64,000 bases of DNA from JBGQOJ01 sp052119585. GTDB taxonomy: Bacteria; Pseudomonadota; Alphaproteobacteria; Rhodobacterales; Rhodobacteraceae. The stretch covers positions 186,001 through 250,000 of the forward strand of contig NZ_JBGQOJ010000002.1 in assembly GCF_052119585.1 (NCBI RefSeq), in the 5' to 3' direction. How positions within the stretch are numbered: the first letter of the stretch is position 1; each line of letters starts with the position of its first letter. The position numbers were made by a program, and so were the translations under genes. The notes under the pieces are model-generated. The model was given only the letters and a program-made list of their open reading frames with translations, was not told the DNA's origin and ran no database searches. Shown piece by piece: positions 46,551 to 55,090 of the stretch.

Positions 46551-46560
46551 TCTCAGGTCT

Positions 46561-46574
46561 TGACCAATTGGTCA
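46561..46574. promoter_or_regulatory. Perfect palindrome, possible LuxR-type site
   Basis: TGACCAATTGGTCA has no spacer and is followed after one base by GTAAGG-AATC-CCTTAC (46576-46591). The pair sits about 20 bp upstream of a -35-like TTTACC (46596-46601), a suitable place for an activator or repressor of the downstream RNA. Confidence 0.45.
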
Positions 46575-46595
46575 GGTAAGGAATCCCTTACTTTC

Positions 46596-46624
46596 TTTAC
46601 CTTAGGGAAACTGCGACCTTATAT
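46596..46624 (+). promoter_or_regulatory. Candidate sigma-70 promoter of the luxR-downstream RNA
   Basis: TTTACC (46596-46601), a 17-base spacer and TTATAT (46619-46624). The -10 fits well, the -35 is moderate. Transcription would start near 46631. Confidence 0.4.
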
Positions 46625-46630
46625 ATGTTC

Positions 46631-46848
46631 CGTGAGTGGTGGCGTTAGCCTAGGAACACCGGATTGTGACGCCTTTGTATTATAAGGAAAAGCAGTTCGA
46701 CCGGGCAACCGGACGCCGGGTCTGCGGGGTGTATAGGTCACCTTTGCGCTGGCACCTTAAGTGGTGTTCCAGTCCTCATCCCCAATCTGGTTTTGGGACT
46801 CCACAAAAGGGAACGGTGCAGACCTTGCGGGCTGCACCGTTTTTTTTC
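46631..46848 (+). ncRNA. Candidate structured small RNA between luxR and tsf
   Basis: About 218 nt from the predicted start to the T-run. Possible hairpins include CTGGCACC pairing with GGTG-TT-CCAG (about 46749-46774) and TCCCCAA with TTTGGGA (about 46780-46800). The RNA ends in the strong terminator at 46813-46848. The length is in the range of 6S RNA, but I could not match its conserved features, nor those of SRP RNA or tmRNA, so the identity is open. It may be only the long 3' end of the luxR mRNA. Confidence 0.4.
46813..46848 (+). terminator. Strong intrinsic terminator facing tsf
   Basis: ACGGTGCAG (46813-46821) pairs perfectly with CTGCACCGT (46832-46840), followed by eight Ts (46840-46847). 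It points right, towards the end of tsf, so it ends a rightward transcript; the A-rich flank may also help tsf terminate. Confidence 0.85.
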
Positions 46849-46873
46849 TATCATCGTGATTGTTTTGGCAATC

Positions 46874-47749
46874 TTAGCCTTGGGCGACTTTTGCAACTTC
46901 CGCTGCGAAATCTTCCACAACCTTGTCGATGCCTTCGCCCACTTCCAGACGCGCAAAGCCGATGATTTCGACACCTGCATCCGCGGCGGCCTGGCCGACG
47001 GTGATGTCAGGGTTGATCACGAACTTCTGCCCCAGAAGGGTTACTTCCTCGAAGAACTTCGCCATACGGCCAACGATCATCTTCTCGATCACGGCCTCGG
47101 GCTTGCCGCTTTCGCGCGCCTGCTCGGTCAGGATGTTCTTTTCACGCTCGACCAGCGCGGGGTCGATATCGGCTTCGGACAGCGACGCGGGGTTGGACGC
47201 CGCGATGTGCATTGCGATCTGCTTGCCGATGCCGTTGTCGGCACCTTTCATCGCGACCAGAACGCCGATCTTGCCCATGCCGTCAGCGGCAGCGTTGTGC
47301 ACATAGGCGGCAACGCTGTCACCTTCCAGCGCGCTCATGCGGCGAACCGACATGTTCTCGCCAACGGTGGCAACTTTTGCGACAACGGTGTCGGCGACGG
47401 ACATGCCGCCCATGTCGGCTGCGTTCAGCGCGTCAATGTCGGACACACCCAAAGCGGCCGCCGCAATCCCTGCAACCATCGACTGGAATTCAGCGTTTTT
47501 CGCGACAAAGTCGGTTTCGGAGTTCACTTCGACCGCAACGGCCTTGCCATCCTTGACGGCAACGGCAACAAGGCCCTCGGCTGCGGTGCGGCCGGACTTC
47601 TTGGCGGCTTTTGCCAGACCCTTGGTGCGCAACCAGTCAACTGCGGCTTCGATATCGCCATCAGTTTCGATCAGCGCTTTTTTAGCGTCCATCATGCCTG
47701 CGCCGGTGCTGTCGCGCAGGTCTTTTACCATAGCTGCGGTGATTGCCAT
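46874..47749 (-). CDS. tsf: Elongation factor Ts
   Basis: 291 residues from ATG 47749 (MAITAAMVKDLRDSTGAGMMDAKKAL), the nucleotide-exchange factor for EF-Tu. The TDFV motif is in 'VEVNSETDFVAKNAEF'. It follows rpsB by 78 bp, the universal rpsB-tsf order. Confidence 0.97.
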   Translation of the reverse strand: MAITAAMVKDLRDSTGAGMMDAKKALIETDGDIEAAVDWLRTKGLAKAAKKSGRTAAEGLVAVAVKDGKAVAVEVNSETDFVAKNAEFQSMVAGIAAAALGVSDIDALNAADMGGMSVADTVVAKVATVGENMSVRRMSALEGDSVAAYVHNAAADGMGKIGVLVAMKGADNGIGKQIAMHIAASNPASLSEADIDPALVEREKNILTEQARESGKPEAVIEKMIVGRMAKFFEEVTLLGQKFVINPDITVGQAAADAGVEIIGFARLEVGEGIDKVVEDFAAEVAKVAQG

Positions 47750-47827
47750 CTTGGCTCTCCTCGAATGGAATTTAAACGTGTCGGGCGCAGCCGTAACTGC
47801 GCCCTGTATCATATCCGTGACAAAGGC

Positions 47828-48598
47828 TTATGCCTCTGCTTCGGCCTCGGCGATTGCCTCTTCTGCGGGGGCATCGACCATTGCGCCGATGTCAACGCCA
47901 GCGGCGCCCATCTGTGCGGTCATGCCGTCCAGTGCCGCACGGGACACCAGATCGCAATACAGGCCGATGGCGCGGGCTGCGTCGTCATTGCCGGGAATCA
48001 GGTAATCAATACCGTCTGGCGAAGAGTTGGAGTCAACGATTGCGATAACCGGAATGCCCAGCTTTTTCGCTTCGAGGATCGCAAGATCTTCCTTGTTCAC
48101 GTCGATGATGAACAGCAGGTCGGGAACGCCGCCCATTTCGCGGATGCCGCCAAGGGATGCCTGCAGTTTTGTCTGCTCGCGCTCCATCGACAGACGCTCG
48201 CGCTTGGTCAGGCCGGATGCGCCTTCGCCAAGCTGCTCGTCCAGGTTTTTCAGGCGCGCGATCGACTGGGAAACAGTTTTCCAGTTGGTCAGCGTGCCAC
48301 CCAGCCAGCGGTGGTTCATGTAGTATTGCGCACATTTTTCGGCGGCGTCGGCGACGGGGCGCTGTGCCTGACGCTTGGTGCCGACGAACAGAACCCGGCC
48401 GCCCTTGGCAACCGTGTCGCGCACAGCCTGCAACGCGCGGTCCAGCATAGGAACGGTCTGCGTCAGGTCGAGAATGTGAATACCGTTGCGGTCGCCGTAG
48501 ATATACGGTGCCATACGGGGGTTCCAGCGCTGTGTCTGGTGACCAAAGTGTACGCCAGCTTCAAGCAGCTGACGCATGGAGAATTCTGGAAGCGCCAT
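47828..48598 (-). CDS. rpsB: Ribosomal protein S2
   Basis: 256 residues from ATG 48598 (MALPEFSMRQLLEAGVHFGHQ). Typical blocks are 'RWNPRMAPYIYG', 'YYMNHRWLGGTLTNWKT' and 'PDLLFIIDVNKEDLAI'. The C-terminal acidic tail 'PAEEAIAEAEAEA' is usual in alphaproteobacteria. About 165 bp of leader precede it. Confidence 0.98.
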   Translation of the reverse strand: MALPEFSMRQLLEAGVHFGHQTQRWNPRMAPYIYGDRNGIHILDLTQTVPMLDRALQAVRDTVAKGGRVLFVGTKRQAQRPVADAAEKCAQYYMNHRWLGGTLTNWKTVSQSIARLKNLDEQLGEGASGLTKRERLSMEREQTKLQASLGGIREMGGVPDLLFIIDVNKEDLAILEAKKLGIPVIAIVDSNSSPDGIDYLIPGNDDAARAIGLYCDLVSRAALDGMTAQMGAAGVDIGAMVDAPAEEAIAEAEAEA

Positions 48599-48765
48599 TT
48601 CGGTGTCCTTTCCGGTTTGCGCCACGACGGGGACAAGGGCAGTTGCCCAACCGGCGGACCTCATGGGATGTCTCCCCACATAGGCCCAAACCCCGTCTGC
48701 GGATTTAAAGTAGCCGGCACATAGCCCAAGTCCCTGCCCTGCGCAAGCCCCAAGCGGTTATCGCG

Positions 48766-49494
48766 TCAGGCTGCCTGTGCCGTATCGACCGCCTGACGCA
48801 GCAGCCCGCCAAGGGCCGTGATCCGCCGGCGCAGGCGCCAGGGACGGTCCGCGATCGCCAGACCTATGACATCAGACAGAGCCGACCGCTTTTTCAAATC
48901 TCTCGCAAGGTTATGGCCATGGTCAGGAAAGATATAGTGGTGGATATTCGGACCTTCGGGGAACTGGGTCGCATGGATCAGTTCATCTTCGGACCCGCCG
49001 TGCAGAATGACATAGGAGGTTCCCGCCTGCCGAAGGTTTTCCACACGGTTGAATCGCATCACCTCAATGCGTTTGCGATGATACATCCAGCGGGTTTCCT
49101 GCGGCACGATGCGTGGATCGACGGAAAACTGCGGCACAAAGGCAATCACACGGTCGAACTGCGTCAGCCTGGACAGGTGCAGGGCCATTGTGCCGCCCAT
49201 ACTATTGCCAAGCGCCGTGACAGTTTCCGCGCCGATCTGACGGGCTGTCGCTTCGATATAACGCACCAGAAGTTCGGCCAGCCCATCGCGGTTCAGCCAA
49301 CTGCGCCTGATATCCGTTACAAAAAGAACGTGGTTTTCGCCATTGTTGCTGGCGGCCCCCGGAAATTCCGCAGGCTGAACCTCTTTTCGAGAGTTTCCCA
49401 CCCCGGAAAAACTGACAACCATATGCCGTGATGTTCCGGGCATATATCGAAGCATAAGCGCCCCGTCTTCGTAAAGGGTGTGTATATCAGTCAT
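48766..49494 (-). CDS. Alpha/beta-hydrolase fold protein
   Basis: 242 residues. The nucleophile elbow 'GNSMGGTMALHLS' places the catalytic Ser near residue 96; a His candidate is in 'FPDHGHNLARDL', and an acidic residue in 'HGGSEDELIHATQFP'. The N-terminus contains 'MVVSFSGVGNSRKE'. Substrate unknown. It is divergent from psuK. Confidence 0.78.
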   Translation of the reverse strand: MTDIHTLYEDGALMLRYMPGTSRHMVVSFSGVGNSRKEVQPAEFPGAASNNGENHVLFVTDIRRSWLNRDGLAELLVRYIEATARQIGAETVTALGNSMGGTMALHLSRLTQFDRVIAFVPQFSVDPRIVPQETRWMYHRKRIEVMRFNRVENLRQAGTSYVILHGGSEDELIHATQFPEGPNIHHYIFPDHGHNLARDLKKRSALSDVIGLAIADRPWRLRRRITALGGLLRQAVDTAQAA

Positions 49495-49684
49495 GGAACC
49501 GGTTCGAATTGTTACTGTTTTTACTTAGATTGCGCCAGAACGTGGCAACAATAAGGCCCCGCTTTCTGAAAAGCATTGCGCAAATCACTTTCTACCCGGT
49601 CTTCTCGGTGCAAATACTCGCTTTTCCACCGTTCCGCCCAACGCACCGCTTGCAGTGGCGCGCGGGCTTCGCCACAACGCCTAC

Positions 49685-50578
49685 ATGATACCGAAACCAG
49701 ACATCCTTTGCATCGGCTCTGTCCTGTGGGACGTGATCGGCCGGTCTTCGACCCCGATGCGTGTCGGGTCAGACGTGCCGGGCCGCATCACACGCCTGCC
49801 GGGCGGCGTGGCGATGAACATTGCCATGACCCTGCGCCGCTTCGGTCTGACGCCCGCGCTTCTGACCGCCATGGGCCGCGACGCCGAGGGGCTGGACCTG
49901 CTGGCAACCTGTCGGCGGATGGGGATGATCACCGACCATATTTATCTGTCCGACGATCTGCCTACTGACCGCTATATGGCAGTCGAAGGCGCCAACGGGT
50001 TGATCGCCGCGATTGCCGACGCCCATAGCCTCGAGGCGGCAGGCGCCAAAATTCTGCGTCCGCTGGCGGATGGCCGTCTGGGCACCGCCGCCCTGCCCTA
50101 TGCCGGACAGGTCGCGCTGGATGGCAACCTGACCACCGCGCTGCTGGACGAGATCGCAAAAAGCCCGCTGTTCGCCGCCGCCGATCTGCGCGTGGCCCCT
50201 GCCTCGCCGGGCAAGGCGGAACGGCTGTTGCCGCTGATGGGCCATCCCCGCGCCACGCTTTATGTCAACCTCGAAGAGGCCGGCATCCTGTGCCAGACAC
50301 AGTTCGACACGTCGATCAAGGCCGCCGCCGGTCTTCTGGCTCGTGGGGCCGCCCGCGTGCTTGTGACCGACGGCGGCAATCCCGCAACCGAAGGCACCGA
50401 TGCCGACCTGATCACCGCCACCCCGCCCCCTGTGCTTGTGACCCGCGTTACCGGTGCAGGCGACACCTTCATGGCTGCCCATATCGTCGCCGAGGCACAG
50501 GGGGCCGACCGCGCCGCCGCCCTTGACCGTGCCTTGCAGGCCGCCGCCACCTATGTTTCCGGAGAACCCGATCAATGA
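49685..50578 (+). CDS. psuK: Pseudouridine kinase (PfkB family)
   Basis: 297 residues from ATG 49685; a GTG at 49655 would add ten residues. PfkB-family features are 'GGVAMNIAMTLRRFGLTPALLTAMGRDAEG' at the N-terminus and the anion hole and base 'VTRVTGAGDTFMAAHI' near the C-terminus. The identity rests on translational coupling (ATGA) to psuG: it phosphorylates pseudouridine, PsuG then splits the product. Confidence 0.88.
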   Translation: MIPKPDILCIGSVLWDVIGRSSTPMRVGSDVPGRITRLPGGVAMNIAMTLRRFGLTPALLTAMGRDAEGLDLLATCRRMGMITDHIYLSDDLPTDRYMAVEGANGLIAAIADAHSLEAAGAKILRPLADGRLGTAALPYAGQVALDGNLTTALLDEIAKSPLFAAADLRVAPASPGKAERLLPLMGHPRATLYVNLEEAGILCQTQFDTSIKAAAGLLARGAARVLVTDGGNPATEGTDADLITATPPPVLVTRVTGAGDTFMAAHIVAEAQGADRAAALDRALQAAATYVSGEPDQ

Positions 50579-51510
50579 CCGCCCTGCCCGATTTTCCAAT
50601 GATCTTTTCCCCCGAAGTGGCCCGCGCCCGCGCAGACGGCACGCCCATAGTGGCGCTTGAAAGCACGATCATCACCCACGGCATGCCCTATCCGCAAAAC
50701 GTCGAGGCCGCCGCCCTCGTCGAGGCAGAGGTCCGCGCCCATGGGGCCACCCCCGCCACCATCGCCGTGCTCGACGGGACCCTGCACATCGGCCTGACGG
50801 ATGCGCAACTGGCCCAGTTGGGGCAGGCAAGCCATGTCGCCAAACTGTCGCGCGCCGACCTGCCCGCCTGCATCGCCACGGGCGGCACCGGCGCCACAAC
50901 GGTTGCCGCAACCATGATCGCGGCGCATCTGGCGGGCATCCACGTCTTTGCAACGGGCGGCATCGGCGGCGTTCACCGCGGCGCGGAACTGACCTTCGAC
51001 ATTTCCGCCGACCTGCGTGAACTGTCGGAAACTGCCGTCACCGTCGTGGCGGCAGGGGCCAAGGCAATCCTCGATCTGCCCAAAACACTCGAGGTTCTGG
51101 AAACTCTCGGCGTGCCGGTCATCACCTATGGCCAAAGCGATTTTCCCGCCTTCTGGAGCCGCGCCTCGGGCTTGCCTTCGCCCTTGCGGATGGATGACGC
51201 GGCCAGCATTGCCCGCGCCCACATAACACGCGTCCGCATGGGCCTTCCGGGTGGCCAACTCATCGCCAACCCGATCCCCGTGGCGGATGAAATCGACTAT
51301 GCCATCCTGTCGCCGATGATCGAAATCGCCCTGGCCGAGGCCGAGGCGCAAAAGATCAGCGCAAAAGACGTGACGCCCTTTCTGCTTGACCGGATACTGG
51401 AGCTGACGATGGGCCGCTCGCTGACCTCGAACATCGCGCTTGTGCTGAACAATGCGCGCCTTGCCTGCGAAATCGCCCGTGAAATGGGCAGACAGATGTC
51501 GAAAAGCTGA
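50575..51510 (+). CDS. psuG: Pseudouridine-5'-phosphate glycosidase
   Basis: 311 residues. It cleaves the C-C glycosidic bond of pseudouridine 5'-phosphate to uracil and ribose 5-phosphate. Family blocks are 'VALESTIITHGMPYPQNVEAA', 'ATGGTGATTVAATMIAAHLAGI', 'FATGGIGGVHRGAELTFDISADL' and 'GLPGGQLIANPIPVADEID'. It overlaps psuK by 4 bp. Together they recycle pseudouridine from degraded RNA. Confidence 0.95.
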   Translation: MTALPDFPMIFSPEVARARADGTPIVALESTIITHGMPYPQNVEAAALVEAEVRAHGATPATIAVLDGTLHIGLTDAQLAQLGQASHVAKLSRADLPACIATGGTGATTVAATMIAAHLAGIHVFATGGIGGVHRGAELTFDISADLRELSETAVTVVAAGAKAILDLPKTLEVLETLGVPVITYGQSDFPAFWSRASGLPSPLRMDDAASIARAHITRVRMGLPGGQLIANPIPVADEIDYAILSPMIEIALAEAEAQKISAKDVTPFLLDRILELTMGRSLTSNIALVLNNARLACEIAREMGRQMSKS

Positions 51511-51585
51511 TCTGGCCCGCCACGCCGTGTTGTAGTGCCCTTCACCACCGCCTACATTCGCCCAAGATCAAGGAAGCGCGCATAG

Positions 51586-52290
51586 ATGCAAGACCTATTC
51601 GAAAAACCCCACGTCGAGCGGCGCAAGGCGCGTCCCTTCGCGCGCCTCCGGTCGAACTTTCTGACCGGATTAGTCGTCGTGGCCCCGATCGGCCTGACCC
51701 TTTGGCTGATCTACAGCGTCACAGGATGGATCGACAGTTGGGTTCTGCCCTTTGTGCCAAATCGCTTCCGGCCCGAACTATACATCGGCATCAACCTGCG
51801 TGGCGTCGGCGTCATCATCTTCCTGATCTTCACCGTGCTTATCGGCTGGCTGGCCAAGGGCCTTCTGGGGCGCTCGCTGTTGCGCTGGGGCGAAAACCTT
51901 GTGGACCGGATGCCAGTCGTCCGCTCTGTCTACAACGGGTTGAAACAGATCGCGGAAACGGTTTTTGCCCAGAACGAGTCATCGTTCGAAAAGGCGTGTC
52001 TGGTGGAATACCCCCGCAAGGGCATCTGGGCCATCGGCTTTGTCTCGACCAACGCCAAGGGCGAGATCGCGCGCAAGACACCGGGCCAGGGCACGCTGGT
52101 CAGCATCTTCCTGCCCACAACCCCCAACCCGACTTCGGGGTTTCTGCTGTTCGTGCCGGAATCCGATGTCACCTATCTGGACATGAAGGTCGAGGATGCG
52201 GCAAAGCTGATCATCTCGGCAGGGCTTGTCTATCCCAATCCCAAAGATCCGGCGGTGCCTGCCGCCGGAACATCCGCCGCACAGTCCTGA
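51586..52290 (+). CDS. DUF502 family membrane protein
   Basis: 234 residues with two N-terminal membrane segments (about 25-48 and 70-92) and a soluble C-terminal domain. Diagnostic blocks are 'NFLTGLVVVAPIGLTLWLI', 'VRSVYNGLKQIAETVF', 'GIWAIGFVSTNAKGE' and 'FLPTTPNPTSGFLLFVPESDV'. The function is not established. It is 9 bp upstream of the LysE exporter gene. Confidence 0.88.
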   Translation: MQDLFEKPHVERRKARPFARLRSNFLTGLVVVAPIGLTLWLIYSVTGWIDSWVLPFVPNRFRPELYIGINLRGVGVIIFLIFTVLIGWLAKGLLGRSLLRWGENLVDRMPVVRSVYNGLKQIAETVFAQNESSFEKACLVEYPRKGIWAIGFVSTNAKGEIARKTPGQGTLVSIFLPTTPNPTSGFLLFVPESDVTYLDMKVEDAAKLIISAGLVYPNPKDPAVPAAGTSAAQS

Positions 52291-52299
52291 CCTGTTCAG

Positions 52300-52914
52300 A
52301 TGATCACAGCGGCAGCCACCGGCTTTTTCACGGCATTCTCGCTGATCCTCGCGATCGGCGCGCAGAACGCCTTTGTGTTACGGCAAGGGGTGTTGCGAAA
52401 ACACGTGGGCTGGCTGTGTCTGCTGTGCGCGGGGTCCGATGCGCTGCTGATCAGTGCGGGCATCCTGGGGTTCGGCGCGGTCACGGCCCTATACCCCGCC
52501 TTGCCCGCGATCATGGGCGTGTCGGGGGCCGCGTTCTTGTTCGTCTACGGCGCGATGCGCCTGAGGGCGGCCTGGCGCGGCGACTATGCGCTGGTGCTGG
52601 CGGGCCAGTCCGGCAGCCTGCGGGCGACGCTGGTCACCGCCTTCGCCTTCACCTGGCTGAACCCGCATGTCTACCTGGATACGCTTGGCCTGATCGGGGC
52701 CGTCTCGACGCGGTTCGAACCTGCGGCGGACAAGATCGCCTTCGGTATCGCCGCCGTTTCCGCCTCGTTCGTGTTCTTCTACAGCCTCGGCTTCGGCGCC
52801 CGCCTTCTGGCACCTGCCATGCAAAGCGCAAAGGCGTGGCGCGTCCTTGATCTGGGGATCGGGGCGGTGATGTGGGGGCTGGCAGCCGGATTGTTGCGCA
52901 ACGCGGTCAGTTGA
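52300..52914 (+). CDS. LysE/ArgO family amino-acid exporter
   Basis: 204 residues with five or six membrane segments. The N-terminus 'FFTAFSLILAIGAQNAFVLRQGV' with the 'GAQNAFVLRQG' motif is the LysE/ArgO signature; 'FTWLNPHVYLDTLGLIG' is a second. It exports basic amino acids such as arginine or lysine. The last 8 bp overlap the end of the convergent patatin gene. Confidence 0.92.
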   Translation: MITAAATGFFTAFSLILAIGAQNAFVLRQGVLRKHVGWLCLLCAGSDALLISAGILGFGAVTALYPALPAIMGVSGAAFLFVYGAMRLRAAWRGDYALVLAGQSGSLRATLVTAFAFTWLNPHVYLDTLGLIGAVSTRFEPAADKIAFGIAAVSASFVFFYSLGFGARLLAPAMQSAKAWRVLDLGIGAVMWGLAAGLLRNAVS

Positions 52915-53941
52915 ACGCCGCCGCCAGATCAACCGTGCCATTGCGCCCAAGATCGTCCCGATGATGCTGCAAGAACCTCTCTGCCGCCGCATAACCCGCC
53001 TCGCGCAGGCGGTGTAGCAGATAGGGGTTCGGCGTCATCTTCGTCGTTGCCGACAGCTCGTTCATCAGGGCATCATCCGCGATCATATGCACCAGAACGT
53101 CCTTCATTGTCCCCGCGCGCAATGCACCCGCCCCCAACAACCGCTTGACGAAATTGATCGCCCGCAACTCGCGTAACAAGGACGAGTTGAAGCTGATCTC
53201 GTTCACGCGGTTCTGGATCTCGGCCGGTGTTGTCGGAACCTCGTTGCGAACCAGAGGATTGATGTTCACAATCACCAGATCGTCGGAAAACTGCGGCTCG
53301 AACAGCGGAAACAGCGCCGGATTGCCGGAATAGCCGCCATCCCAGAACGCCTCGATCTTGCCTGTCGCGGGGTCCATGAACTCGACCGCCTGAAACACCG
53401 TCGGCAGGCAGGTCGTCGCCAACAGGACATCCGCCGAAATCTCTGCCCCCGAAAACACCCGGATCTTGCCGCTGCGCACGTTTGTGGCCGACACGAACAA
53501 CGCAGGCCCACCGGCGGCGCAGACATGTTCGAATTCGAACCGCTCGGCGATCTTCGCCAAAGGGTTCCGGTAGGCGGGACCAAAGGAATAGGGGCTCATC
53601 ACCGTGCTGACCGTGTCGGCAATAGAGAACGGCCCCGCGCGTTCCATCATCTGCGCTGCCATCGCCGGGCCGGGACCGAACAGTGCCATCCAGCCAGACA
53701 TCCGCATATCGCTGACCGCCCCCATCTGGCCCCAAAGCCAGGCAAGGTTCTCTTTCGCGGCCACCCGTCCCCCCTTGACCATCCCCGCCTTCAGCGCGGC
53801 ACCGTTCAGCGCCCCCGCCGACGTGCCGGAAATCGCGCCGATCTCGATGTCGTCGTCATCAAGCAACCGGTCCAGAACGCCCCAGGTGAACGCTCCGTGG
53901 GCACCACCGCCCTGAAGGGCAAGGTTGATCCGCTTTACCAT
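52907..53941 (-). CDS. Patatin-like phospholipase
   Basis: 344 residues. The patatin catalytic dyad is visible: the oxyanion loop 'LALQGGGAHGAFTWGVLDRLL' at the start, Ser in 'ISGTSAGALNGAAL' and Asp in 'FWDGGYSGNPALF'. It is a lipid acyl hydrolase, cytoplasmic by lack of a signal. It follows the 3-hydroxybutyrate dehydrogenase gene by 37 bp. The context suggests lipid or polyhydroxybutyrate turnover (inference). Confidence 0.9.
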   Translation of the reverse strand: MVKRINLALQGGGAHGAFTWGVLDRLLDDDDIEIGAISGTSAGALNGAALKAGMVKGGRVAAKENLAWLWGQMGAVSDMRMSGWMALFGPGPAMAAQMMERAGPFSIADTVSTVMSPYSFGPAYRNPLAKIAERFEFEHVCAAGGPALFVSATNVRSGKIRVFSGAEISADVLLATTCLPTVFQAVEFMDPATGKIEAFWDGGYSGNPALFPLFEPQFSDDLVIVNINPLVRNEVPTTPAEIQNRVNEISFNSSLLRELRAINFVKRLLGAGALRAGTMKDVLVHMIADDALMNELSATTKMTPNPYLLHRLREAGYAAAERFLQHHRDDLGRNGTVDLAAAFN

Positions 53942-53978
53942 CTACTTGGTCCAAATATCCTCGCCGAAGGCATTGAAA

Positions 53979-54752
53979 TCACAAGGCGGTCCATCCGCCA
54001 TCCACGCTGATCGTCGTGCCGGTGATCTGGGTTGCCGCGTCGGAACACAGGAAGACCGCCGTGCCGCCCAGTTGCTCGACCGTGGCAAATTCCTTTGACG
54101 GTTGGCGCGCCAGCATGACCTCGCGGATCACCGTCTCGCGGTCCATGTCGTATTCCTTCATCGTGTCGGGGATCTGCGCCTCGACCAAGGGGGTCAGCAC
54201 ATAGCCCGGACAGATGGCGTTGCAGGTGATCGGTGCCGTGGCGGTTTCCAGCGCCACGGTCTTGGTCAGGCCGACGATCCCGTGCTTGGCCGCGACATAG
54301 GCCGATTTGTAAGGCGAGGCGGTCAGCCCATGCGCCGAGGCGATGTTGATGATCCGCCCCCAATCCCGTGCCCGCATTCCGGGCAGCGCGGCTGCGGTGG
54401 TATGAAACGCCGAGGACAGGTTGATCGCGATGATCGCGTCCCATTTGGCGGCGGGGAATTCCTCGATCGGGGCGACAAACTGGATGCCGGCGTTGTTCAC
54501 CAGAATATCGCAGGTGCCCGCCTTTTCGATCAGGGCGCGGCAGTCGTCGCCCTTCGACATATCCGCCTGAATATAGCGCACGGTCACGCCGTGTTCCCTG
54601 GCCATATCCGCCGCCAGCGCATGATCGGCCTCGGTATCGGTGAAAGAGTTCAGCACGATGTTCGCACCCGCCTTCGCCAGTTCGTGCGCGACCCCCAGGC
54701 CGATGCCAGAGTTCGACCCGGTGATAACGGCGGTTTTTCCTGCAAGCGACAT
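53979..54752 (-). CDS. bdhA: 3-hydroxybutyrate dehydrogenase (SDR)
   Basis: 257 residues, a short-chain dehydrogenase. The NAD motif is 'TGSNSGIGLGVAHEL'; the catalytic Ser-Tyr-Lys is in 'INIASAHGLTASPYKSAYVAAKHG'. The 'NAICPGYVLTPLVEAQIPD' region and C-terminal 'GTTISVDGGWTAL' match D-beta-hydroxybutyrate dehydrogenases closely. It interconverts 3-hydroxybutyrate and acetoacetate. Confidence 0.9.
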   Translation of the reverse strand: MSLAGKTAVITGSNSGIGLGVAHELAKAGANIVLNSFTDTEADHALAADMAREHGVTVRYIQADMSKGDDCRALIEKAGTCDILVNNAGIQFVAPIEEFPAAKWDAIIAINLSSAFHTTAAALPGMRARDWGRIINIASAHGLTASPYKSAYVAAKHGIVGLTKTVALETATAPITCNAICPGYVLTPLVEAQIPDTMKEYDMDRETVIREVMLARQPSKEFATVEQLGGTAVFLCSDAATQITGTTISVDGGWTAL

Positions 54753-54897
54753 AGCGACACTCCTGATCCAGACAATTGCGTTGTGGTCACTATAGATGCT
54801 GCAAGTGCAAAGGAAACATCAAAGCGGGCGACATACCCCGGATGTGAAGCGGCACCGCGGCGCAGTCTGTGGGCAATATGCAAGACAATCTGCGGGC

Positions 54898-54928
54898 AAA
54901 AAAAAAACGCCAGCACGAAGCTGGCGTT
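54898..54928 (-). terminator. Intrinsic terminator of the small RNA
   Basis: AACGCCAGC (54906-54914) and GCTGGCGTT (54920-54928) form a perfect 9-bp stem with a 5-base loop. On the minus strand ten Ts follow (complement of 54898-54907). No minus-strand protein gene lies within 2 kb upstream, so it serves a short non-coding transcript. Confidence 0.85.
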
Positions 54929-54976
54929 AAGTTATTGAGGCAGGTTTCATACAGGCAAGAAACCTATCGAGCAGTG
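54898..54976 (-). ncRNA. Candidate small regulatory RNA
   Basis: About 78 nt transcribed from a promoter at 54982-55010. Hairpin 1 is AGGTTTC pairing with GAAACCT (54942-54948 with 54959-54965) across a 10-base loop. A short single-stranded stretch 'TGCCTCAATAACTT' follows, then the terminator stem AACGCCAGC/GCTGGCGTT and a run of ten Ts. This layout (5' hairpin, unpaired seed, terminator with long U-tail) is that of Hfq-binding small RNAs. No coding frame is present on either strand here. The sequence itself is not one I recognise. Confidence 0.7.
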
Positions 54977-54981
54977 CCCTC

Positions 54982-55010
54982 TTTATAAGCAATCTGCCGC
55001 CGCTGGCCAA
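54982..55010 (-). promoter_or_regulatory. Sigma-70-like promoter of the small RNA
   Basis: On the minus strand TTGGCC (55010-55005), a 17-base spacer and TATAAA (54987-54982). Both elements match the housekeeping consensus well. Transcription should start near 54975. Confidence 0.65.
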
Positions 55011-55090
55011 GCTAAAAGTTTGAAAAGGCTGGAAAGGCCCGTTACTACTAAACGCCAACGTATAAAGGGGTCACAGGGATTGTCGCCGCA

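Larger units (their letters stand above)
46551..46873 (+). other. Non-coding region after luxR with a probable small RNA
   Basis: 323 bp without a convincing gene. It holds the palindrome TGACCAATTGGTCA (46561-46574), a second palindrome GTAAGG-AATC-CCTTAC (46576-46591), a sigma-70-like promoter, a run of hairpins and a strong terminator. The last lies just before the tsf stop on the opposite strand. Confidence 0.6.
54753..55090. other. Intergenic region, 338 bp, with a small RNA locus
   Basis: It lies between the divergent bdhA and the solute-binding protein gene. The central part holds a minus-strand sRNA (54898-54976) with its own promoter. The right part (55011-55090) must contain the promoter of the binding-protein gene; GGGG at 55066-55069 is too far from the ATG to be its ribosome site. 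No reading frame was recognised. Confidence 0.7.

Noticed and set aside
46631..46848. Identity as 6S RNA, SRP RNA or tmRNA
   Set aside because: No SRP tetraloop domain, no tmRNA T-arm or tag reading frame, and no convincing 6S central bubble could be recognised by eye. It is reported only as a candidate RNA.
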